Below, piece by piece: positions 8,470 through 17,920 of a stretch of DNA of 39,816 nt. The DNA is taken from assembly GCF_002910905.1 (NCBI RefSeq), contig NZ_NEUE01000218.1:1-39816 (forward strand). Direction: 5' to 3'. The number at the start of each line of letters is the position of its first letter. Position 1 is the first letter of the stretch. The notes under the pieces are model-generated. The model was not told the origin of the DNA. It worked only from the letters and a program-made list of their open reading frames with translations, and ran no database searches. A program made the translations under genes and the position numbers. Source of the stretch: Streptomyces sp. SM11. Lineage in GTDB: Bacteria; Actinomycetota; Actinomycetes; Streptomycetales; Streptomycetaceae.

Positions 8470-11400
8470 TTGGCTTTCCAGATGCCGGACCGCGGCGGAG
8501 GCCCGACCGGGCCACGGATCAGAGTCGGCCGCCCGTCCCGGCGCGCCCGTACCCTGCTCATGACTTTGGGTGTCCTGGCGGTTCTCGCCATGGCCTTCGT
8601 CATGTTCGCCGGGTTCTGGACGGACTGGCTCTGGTACAGGTCGGTCGCGTATTCATCCGTCTTCACCACCACTCTGTGGACCAAGATCGGACTGTTCCTC
8701 GTCTTCGGACTGCTGATGGCGATCGCCATCGGTGTGAACATCTGGCTCGCGCACCGGCTCAGGCCGCCGCTGAGCGCGATGTCGCTGGAACAGCAGAGCC
8801 TGGACCGCTACCGCATGAGCATCGCCCCCCACAAGAAGTGGGTGCTGCTCGCCGTCACGGCGCTCGTCGGACTGATCGCCGGAGCTTCCGCCTCCGGCCA
8901 GTGGCGCACATGGCTGCTGTACGTCAACGGCGTGCCGTTCGGGCAGAAGGACCCCCAGTTCCAGCTGGACGTCGCCTTCTTCGCCTTCGACCTGCCGTGG
9001 TACCGCTTCCTGCTGGGCTTCGGCTTCGCGGCGACCGTACTCTCGCTGATCGCCGCGGCGCTGACCCACTATCTGTACGGCGGGCTGCGCATCACCAGCC
9101 CCGGCGCCCGCGCCACCGGGGCGGCCACCGGTCACCTCTCGGTGCTGCTCGGCGTCTTCGTCTCCCTGAAGGCCGTGGCGTACTGGCTCGACCGGTACGG
9201 GCTGGCCGTGAAGTCCAGTGACTTCAAGGCCACCGACAACTGGACGGGCCTGCGGTACGTCGACGCCAACGCCTATCTTCCGGCGAAGACCATCCTGTTC
9301 TGCATCGCAGCGATCTGCGCGGTGCTGTTCTTCGCGACGCTGTGGCGTCGCACCTGGCAGCTCCCGGTCATCGGCTTCGGTCTGATGGTGCTCTCGGCGA
9401 TCCTGATCGGCGGGCTCTACCCGGCGATCGTGCAGAAGTTCCAGGTCCAGCCGAACGAGCAGGCCAAGGAAGCGCCGTTCATCAAGAAGAACATCAATGC
9501 CACACGCGACGCGTACGACATCGATGACGCCAAGGTGGACGACTACGACGGTCAGGCGACCACGAAGGACGACACCAAGTTGCGGGCCGCGGCCAACGCC
9601 GCCGCCAGCTACCGCGTGATGGACCCCAACGTCGTCTCCCCGGCCTTCCAGCAGCTTCAGCAGAAGAGGAACTACTACCAGTTCCCCAAGACGCTGGACG
9701 TCGACCGCTACAAGGACGACGAGGGCAACGAGCAGGACACCGTCATCGGTCTGCGTGAGCTGAACATTCAGGGCCTGCCCAAGCGGAACTGGATCAACGA
9801 CCACTTCACGTACACCCACGGCTACGGCGCCATCGCGGCCCGCGGCACCACCACCGGCACCAACCCGACGGGGTCTCCGGACTTCACCGAGTCGGGCCTG
9901 CCCTCCACCGGTGAGTTCGGGAAGTACGAGCAGCGGATCTACTACGGCGAGAAGACCGAGCAGTACTCCATCGTCGGCGGGCCCCAGAAGGAGCTCGACT
10001 ACGAGGAGGACGGCGAGAAGACCACCAGCTACAAGGGTGACAGTGGGGTCAGTCTCTCCAACGCCTTCAACCGTGCCGCGTACGCGGTCTCACTCAGCGA
10101 GCCGCAGATCATGTATTCGGGAGCCATCGGTGATGGCTCGCGGATCCTGTACAACCGCACGCCCAAGGAGCGCGTCGAAGCGGTCGCCCCGTGGCTGACC
10201 ATCGACGGCGACGCCTACCCGGCGGTCGTCGACGGCCGGATCCAGTGGATCGTCGACGCGTACACCACGAGCAACGGTTACCCGTACGCGTCCCGGACGA
10301 CGCTCGGCGACACCACGGCCGACTCGCTGACCACCAACCAGCGCGCGGTTGTCGCCCAGGAGAACCAGGTCAACTACATCCGCAACTCGGTGAAGGCCAC
10401 CGTCGACGCGTACGACGGCAAGGTCAAGCTCTACGAGTGGGACACCGAGGACCCGGTCCTCAAGACCTGGCGCAAGGCGTTCCCGGGCACGGTCGAGTCC
10501 CGTACGGACATCCCGCAGGACCTCATGGAGCACCTGCGGTATCCGCAGGACCTCTTCAAGGTCCAGCGCGAGCTGCTCACCCGCTACCACGTCGAGGACC
10601 CCGCGCAGTTCTACAGCGGCTCCGACGCCTGGCAGGTGCCGGACGATCCGACCAACAAGGAGCCGGGCTCCGTCCCGCCGTACTACCTGAGCATGAAGAT
10701 GCCTGGGCAGGACGACCAGGAGTTCTCGCTGACCACCACGTTCACTCCCAGAGGGCGCCCCAACCTGGGGGCCTTCATGGCGGTGAACGCGGACGCGGCC
10801 AGCAAGGACTACGGGCAGATGCGGCTGCTGAGAGTCACCTCCACGGTGAAGGGCCCCGGCCAGGTACAGAGTGAGCTCAACGGCATCGACGACGTCGCGG
10901 AGTTCGTGAGGAACCTCAAGGGCACCGACTCGGACATCGAGTACGGCAACCTGCTGACGGTTCCGCTGGAGGGCGGTTTCCTCTACATCGAGCCCGTCTA
11001 CACGCGCGGTGGCAACCAGAACTACCCACTGCTACGCAAGGTGGCCGCCTCGTACGGCTCGAAGATCGTCTTCGAGAACAACCTCGGAGACGCGCTCAAC
11101 GCCGTCTTCGGGGTCGAGGACGACGGAGCCACGACACCGCCCGACCCCAGTGAGCCGCCGGGCGAGACCGACGAGCCCCCGGCCACCGGCAGCGCCGCGC
11201 TCAAGAAGGCCATCGCGGACGCCCAGAAGGCGTACTCCGACGGCGAGAAGGCGCTGCAGGAGCAGGACTGGCCGGCTTACGGCAAGGCCCAGGAGGCTCT
11301 TCAGGAGGCCCTGGAACGAGCCGCCGCCGCGCAGCCCAAGGCGGGCAGTGAGGGGGACAAGGCCGACAACGCCGAGAAGCCGGCGGGTGACGCCAAGCCG

Positions 11401-11517
11401 GACAGCTCGGCCGAGCCCGCGAGCGCCAGGACACCGGCGGACGCGGACCAGGCGGATCCGGCGCGGAAGCCTGATGCGGCCGACGGAGCGGACAAGGGCT
11501 CCGACCAGGGAAGCTGA
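8470..11517 (+). CDS. UPF0182 family large membrane protein
   Basis: A 1015-aa integral membrane protein of the UPF0182 (PF03699) family, function unknown. About seven hydrophobic helices occupy the first 330 residues. A large extracytoplasmic-type domain follows, with many Tyr/Asn/Asp-rich motifs ('[13 protein letters not shown]', '[13 protein letters not shown]', '[17 protein letters not shown]'). The C-terminal tail of about 130 residues is acidic, Ala/Pro/Lys/Glu-rich low complexity with a probable coiled coil. The TTG at 8470 is preferred because a GAGGTG ribosome site lies 6 nt upstream; ATG 8482 and GTG 8413 are in-frame alternatives. The stop is 42 nt before the first initiator tRNA. 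Confidence 0.92.
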   Translation: MAFQMPDRGGGPTGPRIRVGRPSRRARTLLMTLGVLAVLAMAFVMFAGFWTDWLWYRSVAYSSVFTTTLWTKIGLFLVFGLLMAIAIGVNIWLAHRLRPPLSAMSLEQQSLDRYRMSIAPHKKWVLLAVTALVGLIAGASASGQWRTWLLYVNGVPFGQKDPQFQLDVAFFAFDLPWYRFLLGFGFAATVLSLIAAALTHYLYGGLRITSPGARATGAATGHLSVLLGVFVSLKAVAYWLDRYGLAVKSSDFKATDNWTGLRYVDANAYLPAKTILFCIAAICAVLFFATLWRRTWQLPVIGFGLMVLSAILIGGLYPAIVQKFQVQPNEQAKEAPFIKKNINATRDAYDIDDAKVDDYDGQATTKDDTKLRAAANAAASYRVMDPNVVSPAFQQLQQKRNYYQFPKTLDVDRYKDDEGNEQDTVIGLRELNIQGLPKRNWINDHFTYTHGYGAIAARGTTTGTNPTGSPDFTESGLPSTGEFGKYEQRIYYGEKTEQYSIVGGPQKELDYEEDGEKTTSYKGDSGVSLSNAFNRAAYAVSLSEPQIMYSGAIGDGSRILYNRTPKERVEAVAPWLTIDGDAYPAVVDGRIQWIVDAYTTSNGYPYASRTTLGDTTADSLTTNQRAVVAQENQVNYIRNSVKATVDAYDGKVKLYEWDTEDPVLKTWRKAFPGTVESRTDIPQDLMEHLRYPQDLFKVQRELLTRYHVEDPAQFYSGSDAWQVPDDPTNKEPGSVPPYYLSMKMPGQDDQEFSLTTTFTPRGRPNLGAFMAVNADAASKDYGQMRLLRVTSTVKGPGQVQSELNGIDDVAEFVRNLKGTDSDIEYGNLLTVPLEGGFLYIEPVYTRGGNQNYPLLRKVAASYGSKIVFENNLGDALNAVFGVEDDGATTPPDPSEPPGETDEPPATGSAALKKAIADAQKAYSDGEKALQEQDWPAYGKAQEALQEALERAAAAQPKAGSEGDKADNAEKPAGDAKPDSSAEPASARTPADADQADPARKPDAADGADKGSDQGS

Positions 11518-11559
11518 GAAGAGTCCACCCCGCGTCGTGGTACGGTTTGAACACAACGG

Positions 11560-11633
11560 CGCGGGGTGGAGCAGCTCGGTAGCTCGCTGGGCTCATAACC
11601 CAGAGGTCGCAGGTTCAAATCCTGTCCCCGCTA
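11560..11633 (+). tRNA. Initiator tRNA-fMet (CAT), copy 1
   Basis: A 74-nt cloverleaf with anticodon CAT. Initiator identity comes from two features: the first acceptor base C faces T (no Watson-Crick pair at 1-72), and the anticodon stem ends in three consecutive G-C pairs (GGG/CCC) beside the loop. The 3' CCA is not encoded (sequence continues CTG). A TACGGT hexamer at 11541-11546 could be its -10. The same gene recurs at 14064. Confidence 0.97.
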
Positions 11634-11640
11634 CTGAAAA

Positions 11641-11678
11641 GACGAAGGCCCGGATCCCAAGGGATCCGGGCCTTCGTC
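11641..11678 (+). terminator. tRNA-fMet terminator, copy 1
   Basis: A perfect 18-bp inverted repeat with an AA centre begins 8 nt after the tRNA. It is identical to the copy at 14145 except for the loop. Confidence 0.9.
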
Positions 11679-11803
11679 GTGCCCGGTGGGTGTGCGGGCC
11701 GTGTCGGTCCCAAGCTGTCGGCGTGAAGTGCGGTTCGCTGGGCAGCAGTTGCCTCCGGGCGTGTTTGACTTGTCTCCCTGTGGGCATGTCGACAAAACGC
11801 TGT

Positions 11804-11828
11804 AGTGACCTCACTGGCCGCGGTATAT
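11804..11828 (+). promoter_or_regulatory. Candidate operator and -10 upstream of Sel1-repeat gene
   Basis: The inverted repeat AGTGACCTCACT (11804-11815) lies just upstream of a TATATC hexamer (11823-11828) in the leader of the gene starting at 11860. No convincing -35 is present, so this is only a candidate regulated promoter. Confidence 0.3.
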
Positions 11829-11859
11829 CAAGTGTGCGTGGGTTACAGGTGGTGCGACG

Positions 11860-13965
11860 ATGGTATTTATGGGGGACAGGGCAACTCTGTTGGAGACAGG
11901 GCGGTTTGTGCAGCAGCGCGGCCAAGATGCGGAAAGCGCGGTAGACGCGGCTTTCGCTGCCGCCATCGCCGGGGCGGGCGCACCGGTCCAGCGGACCGGC
12001 GCCACTGCCCCGGGCGCCACCACGAGCACGCCCGACGAGGACACCACGGACGCGGTCGACGCCGCGGACAGTGCCGAGAGCGAGGCGCGCCACCGGCGTG
12101 CCGCCGACGCGGGGGACACCACGTCCATGAGCGTCCTGGGCGCGCTGCTGCTGCGCCGGGGCGAACTCGACAGCGCCGAGCGGTATCTGCGCGCCGCCAC
12201 CGCCGACGGGAACCGGGCCGCCGCGAACAACCTGGGCGTCCTGCTGAACCAGCGCGGTTACCCGGACGAGGCCGCGGGCTGGTGGCGCATCGCCGCCGTG
12301 GCCGGATCCGCCGCCGCCGCGCACGCGCTCGGCCGGCACTTCCGCGAGCGCGGCGACGAGCCCGGCGCGGAGTACTGGCTGCGCCAGTCCGCCGAGCAGG
12401 GCCACGCGCTGGGCGCGTACGCGCTGGCCGATCTCCTGGAGCACCGCAGCGATGTCGGCGCCGAGCGCTGGCTGCGCGCCGCTGCCGAGCAGGGGCACCG
12501 CGAGGCCGCCTACCGGCTGGCCCGCGCCCTGGAGCGGAAGGCTGTCGAGGACCCGCACGACGCCTTCGGCCTGGGCCGGGGCGCCGCCTCCGGGCGGACC
12601 GGGACGGGCCTGGGGCTGCCCGGCGACCCGCCCGTGCCCGCTGCCCCGGACCCGCGGGCGACGGACTCCGCAGCGGCCAGGAGCGCGAGCGCCAGGAGCG
12701 CGGGTGCCAAGAGCGCGGCCGATGGTGACAGTCCCGTGGCGGGCCCTGCCGCCGGCCGGGTCGGCGAGGCCGAGCAGTGGTACCGCCAGGCCGCCGCCAG
12801 GGGTCACCGGCGTGCCGCCCTGCACCTCGGCGCGATCCTGGAGCAGCGCGGCGAGCTCAAGGAGGCCGGACGCTGGTATCTCACCTCCGCCAAGGACGGC
12901 GAGCCGCGCGCCGCCTGCGCGCTGGGCTTCCTGCTGCGCGATGCCGGCGACGAGGAGAGCGCCGCCGTGTGGTGGCTGCGCGCTGCCCAGGACGGCGACG
13001 GCAACGCCGCCAACGCGCTCGGCGCGCTGCACGCCGCACGCGGTGAGCAGCAGACCGCCGAACGCTGGTACCGGGCCGCGATGGACGCCGGTGACGTCAA
13101 CGGGGCGTACAACCTCGGGCTGCTCTGCGCCGCCCAGGACCGCAACCCCCAGGCCGAGCAGTGGTACCGCCGCGCCGCGTACGCCGGACACCGCGAGGCC
13201 GCCAACGCGCTCGCGGTGCTGCTTCTCCAGGCGGGCGACCACACGGGGGCCGAGCCCTGGTTCTCCAAGGCCGCCGAGGCGGGCAGCGTCGACGCGGCCT
13301 TCAACCTCGGCATCCTGCACGCCGGGCGCGACGAGGACCGTACGGCGCTGGGCTGGTACGAGCGCGCCGCGGCGGCCGGGCACACGGACGCGGCGCTCCA
13401 GGTCGGCATGGCCCTGCTGCGCGACGGCGACGACCGGGAGGCCGAGCGGCACCTGCGCTGTGCCGCGGGCGGCGGCAGCGCCGAGGCCGCGTTCCGGCTG
13501 GCCGGGGTGCTGGACGCGCGCCAGCCGCCACCGGGACCGCCCGCGCTGGGCGAGCCGACGCCGGAGAAGACCGAGTGCGAGGAGTGGTACGAGCGGGCCG
13601 CCCAGCAGGGCCACCGCCGCGCCCAGGTCCGGGTCGGCATGCTCGCCGCCGCCCGGGGGGACGTGGAGAGCGCCGCCCACTGGTACCGGGAGGCGGCCGA
13701 GGCGGGCAGCCGCAACGGGGCCTTCAACCTCGGGCTGCTGCTGGCCCGTGAGGGCAGTGAGCGGGAGGCCGCCCTGTGGTGGAGCCGTGCGGCCGGCGCC
13801 GGACACGGCCGTGCCGCGCTGCGCTTGGCGCTCCTCGCCGCCCGGCGGGGCGAGCTGACCGAGGGGCAGCGCTGGTGTGCGCGGGCGGTGGAGCTGGGCC
13901 CGGCCGAGGTGGCCGAGCGGGCCGCACGGCTGCGCGAGGCGCTGCACCAGGAGCTGACCGCGTAA
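11860..13965 (+). CDS. Sel1-like/tetratricopeptide repeat protein
   Basis: A 701-aa cytoplasmic scaffold-type protein made almost wholly of Sel1-like helical repeats of about 36 residues (pattern A-x-WYRxAAxxGHxxAAxxLGxLLxxRGE). Around 14-16 units run from about residue 85 to the C-terminus. Between about residues 225 and 300 the array is broken by a disordered Ala/Ser/Pro/Gly-rich insert containing several SAR/AxSA mini-repeats. Sel1 arrays usually mediate protein-protein contacts, often in signalling; the partner is unknown. An AGGTGG ribosome site is 7 nt before ATG 11860, and ATG 11869 is an alternative. The gene sits alone between the two initiator tRNA cassettes. Confidence 0.9.
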   Translation: MVFMGDRATLLETGRFVQQRGQDAESAVDAAFAAAIAGAGAPVQRTGATAPGATTSTPDEDTTDAVDAADSAESEARHRRAADAGDTTSMSVLGALLLRRGELDSAERYLRAATADGNRAAANNLGVLLNQRGYPDEAAGWWRIAAVAGSAAAAHALGRHFRERGDEPGAEYWLRQSAEQGHALGAYALADLLEHRSDVGAERWLRAAAEQGHREAAYRLARALERKAVEDPHDAFGLGRGAASGRTGTGLGLPGDPPVPAAPDPRATDSAAARSASARSAGAKSAADGDSPVAGPAAGRVGEAEQWYRQAAARGHRRAALHLGAILEQRGELKEAGRWYLTSAKDGEPRAACALGFLLRDAGDEESAAVWWLRAAQDGDGNAANALGALHAARGEQQTAERWYRAAMDAGDVNGAYNLGLLCAAQDRNPQAEQWYRRAAYAGHREAANALAVLLLQAGDHTGAEPWFSKAAEAGSVDAAFNLGILHAGRDEDRTALGWYERAAAAGHTDAALQVGMALLRDGDDREAERHLRCAAGGGSAEAAFRLAGVLDARQPPPGPPALGEPTPEKTECEEWYERAAQQGHRRAQVRVGMLAAARGDVESAAHWYREAAEAGSRNGAFNLGLLLAREGSEREAALWWSRAAGAGHGRAALRLALLAARRGELTEGQRWCARAVELGPAEVAERAARLREALHQELTA

Positions 13966-13991
13966 CACCGGAACCGCCTGCCGCCGGAAAG

Positions 13992-14011
13992 CCGGGCCCC
14001 CCGGGGGCCGG
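13992..14011 (+). terminator. Possible terminator after Sel1-repeat gene
   Basis: A short GC-only hairpin (CCGG outer arms with a C5/G5 inner stem) lies 27 nt after the stop and before the second tRNA promoter. Confidence 0.4.
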
Positions 14012-14022
14012 TGTGAATGAAT

Positions 14023-14051
14023 TTGCGCCGTCCGACCCGTTGACGTAATGT
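14023..14051 (+). promoter_or_regulatory. Probable promoter of second tRNA-fMet
   Basis: TTGCGC (14023-14028) and TAATGT (14046-14051) are separated by 17 nt and end 12 nt before the tRNA. This is good geometry for a vegetative promoter. Confidence 0.5.
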
Positions 14052-14063
14052 TGCATTCAACGA

Positions 14064-14137
14064 CGCGGGGTGGAGCAGCTCGGTAGCTCGCTGGGCTCAT
14101 AACCCAGAGGTCGCAGGTTCAAATCCTGTCCCCGCTA
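14064..14137 (+). tRNA. Initiator tRNA-fMet (CAT), copy 2
   Basis: Identical over all 74 nt to the tRNA at 11560, with the same initiator marks (C1 opposite T72, three G-C pairs in the anticodon stem) and no encoded CCA. The upstream sequence differs from copy 1, so the two copies have different promoters. Confidence 0.97.
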
Positions 14138-14144
14138 CTGAAAA

Positions 14145-14182
14145 GACGAAGGCCCGGATCCCTTGGGATCCGGGCCTTCGTC
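14145..14182 (+). terminator. tRNA-fMet terminator, copy 2
   Basis: The same perfect 18-bp inverted repeat as copy 1, with TT instead of AA at the centre. The Fur gene converges on it. Confidence 0.9.
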
Positions 14183-14238
14183 ATGTCCGGAGAGGTGACG
14201 GCCGAGGCCCGCCCGAAGGCGGGCCCGCGGTGGTCGGC

Positions 14239-14658
14239 TCAGGCGGTGGCGGCGCAGTTCGGGCAGATGCCGCGGTACGTCACCTCGACGCCGGAGACCA
14301 TGAAGCCGTAGCGCTCCTCGGTCGGCAGGGCCGTCAGCGGGTTGCCCGCGGGGTGCACGTCCCGGATGGCTCCGCACCGGGCGCACACCAGGTGGTGGTG
14401 CGGGCGGTGCGCGTTCGGGTCGTAGCGCTTGGCCCGGCGGTCCGTGGAGACCTCCAGTACCTCACCGAGGGACACCATCTCGCCGAGGGTGTTGTAGACG
14501 GTGGCGCGTGAGATCTCGGGCAGCCTCGATACGGCCCTCGCGTGGACCTCGTCCGCCGTCAGGTGTACGTGGTCCCCGTCGAGGACCTCGGCCACGACAC
14601 GCCGCTGCGCCGTCATGCGCCAGCCGCGTCCGCGAAGTCGTTCCAGCAGGTCGCTCAT
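14239..14658 (-). CDS. Fur-family transcriptional repressor (CatR/PerR-like)
   Basis: A 139-aa metal-dependent regulator. The N-terminal winged helix covers residues 1-80, with the recognition segment 'EISRATVYNTLGEMV'. The C-terminal dimerisation domain has the His-rich metal site 'HRPHHHLVCARCG' and a second CxxC (CPNC) close to the C-terminus, forming the structural Cys4 zinc site. The divergent neighbour is a catalase gene, which fits peroxide-sensing Fur proteins; in S. coelicolor a Fur-like CatR represses catA. ATG 14658 is preferred; the frame extends upstream to 14718 without a ribosome site. Regulation of the neighbour, and of itself, through the palindrome at 14727 is inference. Confidence 0.93.
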   Translation of the reverse strand: MSDLLERLRGRGWRMTAQRRVVAEVLDGDHVHLTADEVHARAVSRLPEISRATVYNTLGEMVSLGEVLEVSTDRRAKRYDPNAHRPHHHLVCARCGAIRDVHPAGNPLTALPTEERYGFMVSGVEVTYRGICPNCAATA

Positions 14659-14718
14659 GGGGCCCAGCCTAACAGTGGAGGGATCGAGTCCCGATCGAGT
14701 GTGACTTTGGATGCTCAC

Positions 14719-14746
14719 TTGACTTAGACATTGTCCATTGTAGGAT
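14719..14746 (+). promoter_or_regulatory. Catalase promoter with internal Fur-type palindrome
   Basis: TTGACT (14719-14724) and TAGGAT (14741-14746) are separated by 16 nt. The spacer contains the palindrome GACATTGTC (14727-14735), well placed for a repressor to block RNA polymerase. The Fur-family gene is divergent, 60 nt away. Confidence 0.65.
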
Positions 14747-14846
14747 CGGGACCGGCATACGCCAAGGGACAGGCTGTGCGGAACATCGGCCCGGCGAACG
14801 AGGCCGGCCGATCACAGAAGTGCAGGACATGACGCAGGAGGCGCAC

Positions 14847-16298
14847 GTGACGCAGGGACCGCTCACCACGGAGGCCGGCGCGCCGGTCGCCGACAACCAG
14901 AACAGTGAGACCGCGGGCGCCGGCGGTCCCGTTCTCGTCCAGGACCAGGCGCTGCTGGAGAAGCTCGCCCACTTCAACCGTGAGCGCATCCCGGAGCGCA
15001 TCGTGCACGCCCGCGGCGCCGGTGCGTACGGCACGTTCACGCTGACCCGCGACGTCTCGCAGTGGACCAGGGCGAAGTTCCTCTCCGAGGTCGGCAAGCA
15101 GACCGAGACCTTCCTGCGCTTCTCCACCGTCGCGGGCAACCTCGGCTCCGCCGACGCCGTGCGCGACCCCCGCGGCTTCGCGCTGAAGTTCTACACCGAA
15201 GAGGGCAACTACGACCTCGTCGGCAACAACACCCCGGTGTTCTTCATCAAGGACGCCATCAAGTTCCCCGACTTCATCCACACCCAGAAGCGCGACCCGT
15301 ACACGGGCTCGCAGGAGGCGGACAACGTCTGGGACTTCTGGGGTCTGTCACCCGAGTCGACGCACCAGGTGACCTGGCTCTTCGGTGACCGCGGCATCCC
15401 GGCCACGCTGCGTCACATGAACGGGTACGGCTCGCACACCTACCAGTGGAACAACGAGGCCGGCGAGGTCTTCTGGGTCAAGTACCACTTCAAGACCGAC
15501 CAGGGCATCGAGAACCTCACCCAGGACGAGGCCGACAGGCTCGCCGGTGAGGACCCCGACAGCCACCAGCGCGATCTGCGTGAGGCGATCGAGCGCGGTG
15601 ACTTCCCGTCCTGGACGGTGCAGGTCCAGATCATGCCCGCGGCGGACGCGGCCACGTACCGCTTCAACCCCTTCGACCTCACCAAGGTGTGGCCGCACGC
15701 GGACTACCCGCCGATCGAGATCGGCAAGCTGGAGCTCAACCGCAACCCGGAGAACATCTTCGCCGAGGTCGAGCAGTCGATCTTCAGCCCCGCGCACTTC
15801 GTGCCGGGCATCGGCCCGTCCCCGGACAAGATGCTCCAGGGCCGCCTCTTCGCGTACGGCGACGCCCACCGCTACCGCGTCGGCATCAACGCCGACCACC
15901 TGCCGGTGAACCGCCCGCACGCCACCGAGGCGCGGACCAACAGCCGGGACGGCTTCCTCTACGACGGCCGTCACAAGGGCGCCAAGAACTACGAACCGAA
16001 CAGCTTCGGCGGCCCGTTCCAGACCGACCGGCCGCTGTGGCAGCCGCTCCCGGTCACCGGCGCCACCGGCAGCACCGAGGCCCCCGGTCACGCCGAGGAC
16101 AACGACTTCGTGCAGGCGGGCGACCTCTACCGGCTCTTCTCCGAGGACGAGAAGGTCCGGCTGATCGAGAACCTCGCCGGGTTCATCGCCAAGGTCTCGC
16201 GCGACGACATCGCCGAGCGCGCGATCAACAACTTCCGCCAGGCGGACGGCGACTTCGGCAAGCGGCTGGAGGCCGCGGTCCAGGCCCTCCGCGGCTGA
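14847..16298 (+). CDS. katA: Monofunctional haem catalase
   Basis: A 483-aa small-subunit catalase that disproportionates hydrogen peroxide. The distal His54 is in '[10 protein letters not shown]', the essential Asn is near 127 in '[18 protein letters not shown]', and the proximal haem ligand Tyr337 is in '[14 protein letters not shown]'. Length and motifs are complete. The GTG at 14847 is chosen because AGGAGG lies 5 nt upstream; GTG 14820 and ATG 14829 are in-frame but poorly supported. It is probably induced by peroxide through the divergent Fur-family regulator, and the resemblance to the catR-catA pair of S. coelicolor is strong. A long terminator follows. Confidence 0.95.
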   Translation: MTQGPLTTEAGAPVADNQNSETAGAGGPVLVQDQALLEKLAHFNRERIPERIVHARGAGAYGTFTLTRDVSQWTRAKFLSEVGKQTETFLRFSTVAGNLGSADAVRDPRGFALKFYTEEGNYDLVGNNTPVFFIKDAIKFPDFIHTQKRDPYTGSQEADNVWDFWGLSPESTHQVTWLFGDRGIPATLRHMNGYGSHTYQWNNEAGEVFWVKYHFKTDQGIENLTQDEADRLAGEDPDSHQRDLREAIERGDFPSWTVQVQIMPAADAATYRFNPFDLTKVWPHADYPPIEIGKLELNRNPENIFAEVEQSIFSPAHFVPGIGPSPDKMLQGRLFAYGDAHRYRVGINADHLPVNRPHATEARTNSRDGFLYDGRHKGAKNYEPNSFGGPFQTDRPLWQPLPVTGATGSTEAPGHAEDNDFVQAGDLYRLFSEDEKVRLIENLAGFIAKVSRDDIAERAINNFRQADGDFGKRLEAAVQALRG

Positions 16299-16316
16299 CC
16301 GGACGCCTGTCGTCGA

Positions 16317-16356
16317 CCGGTGGGCCGGACCCCTTCACGGGGGTCCGGCCCACCGG
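16317..16356. terminator. Bidirectional terminator between catalase and CBS genes
   Basis: A perfect 17-bp inverted repeat (16317-16333, 16340-16356) with a 6-nt loop sits between two convergent genes. Confidence 0.85.
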
Positions 16357-16378
16357 CCGTTCCGGTGCCCGGCCGGCG

Positions 16379-16777
16379 TCAGCCGGTGGCCGCGACCGTA
16401 CGGCGCACGGGCGCCCAGCAGCGGATGATGTCGCGCACCGACACGATGCCCACCGGACCGTCGCCGTCCAGCACGATCAGATGCCGGAACCCGCCGTGCG
16501 TCATGGCTTCCGCGGCCTTTTCCAGGGTCCAGGCCGGGGCGGCGAACACCACGTCGGTGGTGGTGTGGGCGGACGCGGTCTCCAGGTCGGGGTCCATCCC
16601 CGATCCGACCGCGTCGAGGATGTCGCGCTCGGTGATGATGCCGAACCCGCAGGTGTCCGGGTCGTGGACGACAGCTGCTCCGATACGACGGGCCGACATC
16701 AGCCGGGCCGCCTGGCGGAGCGTATGGGCGGGGCCGATGGTGAGGACCACCGTGCTCATGGCGTCACGGACGAGCAT
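16379..16777 (-). CDS. CBS domain pair protein
   Basis: A 132-aa stand-alone Bateman module. The first CBS repeat covers about residues 5-62 ('MSTVVLTIGPAHTLRQAARLM', 'GFGIITERDIL'). The second covers about 70-125 ('VVFAAPAWTLEKAAEAM', 'PVGIVSVRDII'). Such proteins bind adenine nucleotides and modulate partners; the partner here is unknown. ATG 16777 has a GGAGGT ribosome site about 9 nt upstream. The open frame to 16921 is not supported by a start signal. Confidence 0.9.
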   Translation of the reverse strand: MLVRDAMSTVVLTIGPAHTLRQAARLMSARRIGAAVVHDPDTCGFGIITERDILDAVGSGMDPDLETASAHTTTDVVFAAPAWTLEKAAEAMTHGGFRHLIVLDGDGPVGIVSVRDIIRCWAPVRRTVAATG

Positions 16778-16891
16778 GAAACGAGCACCTCCTCGGTGAG
16801 CCGACTCTGTGAGTCGATTCACAAGTTCACAAGTGGGGGGACTCTCAGAGTTGCACCCTTGGGGCGGGTCGACAAGGGGTGGGCGAGGCGC

Positions 16892-16931
16892 GCCGAGGGG
16901 CGTGCGACCAGCACACAACACGCCCCTCGGC
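16892..16931 (-). terminator. Probable terminator after hisN
   Basis: 13-bp perfect arms (16892-16904, 16919-16931) with a 14-nt loop lie downstream of hisN on its strand and before the CBS gene. The adjacent GAAGCCGGGTCGG direct repeat at about 16968-16993 is probably incidental. Confidence 0.5.
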
Positions 16932-16993
16932 CGGCTCGTGGACCGTACGGTTCCGAAGCAGGCCCGGGAAGCCGGGTCGGGAAGCCGGGTCGG

Positions 16994-17794
16994 TCAGTAG
17001 CGCTGGTTGAGGTAGCCCAGCAGCTCGTCGTGGAGCAGCCCGTTCGAGGCCGCCGCGTTTCCGCCGCCCGGACCGTCCACCCCGTCCAGCGAGGTGAACC
17101 GGCCGCCCGCCTCCTGGACGACGATCGCGGTCGCCGCCATGTCCCACAGCGACAGCTCCGGCTCCGCGCAGATGTCCACGGAACCCTCCGCGACCATCAT
17201 GTACGGCCAGAAGTCGCCGTATCCCCGCGTCCGCCAGCAGGCCCGGGTGAGGTCCAGCAGACCACCGAGGCGGCCCTGCTCCTCCCAGCCGGACAGCGAG
17301 GAGAACGCGAACGAGGCGTCGGCGATCCGCTCCACCTTCGACACGTGCATCCGGGTCGCGGAGGTGAGGCTGCGGCCGGTGAACGCGCCCGCGCCCTTCG
17401 CAGCCCACCAGCGCCGGTTCAGCGCGGGCGCGGAGACCACGCCCACCACCGGCTGGAAGCCCTCCTCGCCCGCCTCCATGAGCGAGATCAGCGTTGCCCA
17501 CACCGGCACGCCGCGCACGTAGTTCTTGGTGCCGTCGATCGGGTCGATCACCCAGCGCCGCGGACCGGTGCCCTCGACCCCGTACTCCTCGCCCAGGATC
17601 GCGTCCCTCGGGCGGGCTCGATGCAGGTGGCCCCGGATCAGCTCCTCGGCGGCCTTGTCGGCCTCGCTCACCGGCGTCATGTCCGGCTTGGTCTCCACCT
17701 TCAGGTCGAGAGCCTTGAACCGGTCCATCGTCGCCGCGTCGGCGGCGTCCGCCAGCACGTGGGCGAGGCGCAGATCATCGTGGTAGTCGGGCAT
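16994..17794 (-). CDS. hisN: Histidinol-phosphatase, inositol monophosphatase-like (HisN type)
   Basis: A 266-aa Mg-dependent phosphatase of the inositol-monophosphatase superfamily. The metal-binding motifs are complete: 'ILGEEYG' (about residue 65), '[15 protein letters not shown]' (about 83) and 'LSLWDMAA' (about 210). Actinomycete proteins of this subgroup hydrolyse L-histidinol phosphate, the penultimate step of histidine synthesis. The S. coelicolor orthologue at the equivalent position was reported, from memory, to have this activity. The other his genes are not in the window. It is divergent from the TetR gene. A general inositol phosphatase role cannot be excluded from sequence alone. 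Confidence 0.88.
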   Translation of the reverse strand: MPDYHDDLRLAHVLADAADAATMDRFKALDLKVETKPDMTPVSEADKAAEELIRGHLHRARPRDAILGEEYGVEGTGPRRWVIDPIDGTKNYVRGVPVWATLISLMEAGEEGFQPVVGVVSAPALNRRWWAAKGAGAFTGRSLTSATRMHVSKVERIADASFAFSSLSGWEEQGRLGGLLDLTRACWRTRGYGDFWPYMMVAEGSVDICAEPELSLWDMAATAIVVQEAGGRFTSLDGVDGPGGGNAAASNGLLHDELLGYLNQRY

Positions 17795-17857
17795 GCCGTC
17801 ACAGTATCCAGCGCCGCCGGGCGCGGGCTACAGCGCCCCCGCCGCCGCCCGGGTCCC

Positions 17858-17882
17858 TTGACAGTCCCCGGGAGCACGTCAA
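17858..17882 (+). promoter_or_regulatory. Candidate TetR promoter/operator region
   Basis: TTGACA (17858-17863) is a consensus -35 in the divergent hisN-tetR gap. A GTCAA at 17878-17882 forms an inverted repeat with the TTGAC 15 bp away, which could be a TetR operator. The -10 is not convincing. Confidence 0.35.
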
Positions 17883-17920
17883 CTCTGAACCACAGGGTCC
17901 CGGGGCGGGGGGAGGCGATG

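Noticed and set aside
11593..14100. 835-aa minus-strand open frame
   Set aside because: It is antisense to the Sel1-repeat gene; its apparent repeats mirror the Sel1 repeats and it runs through both tRNAs.
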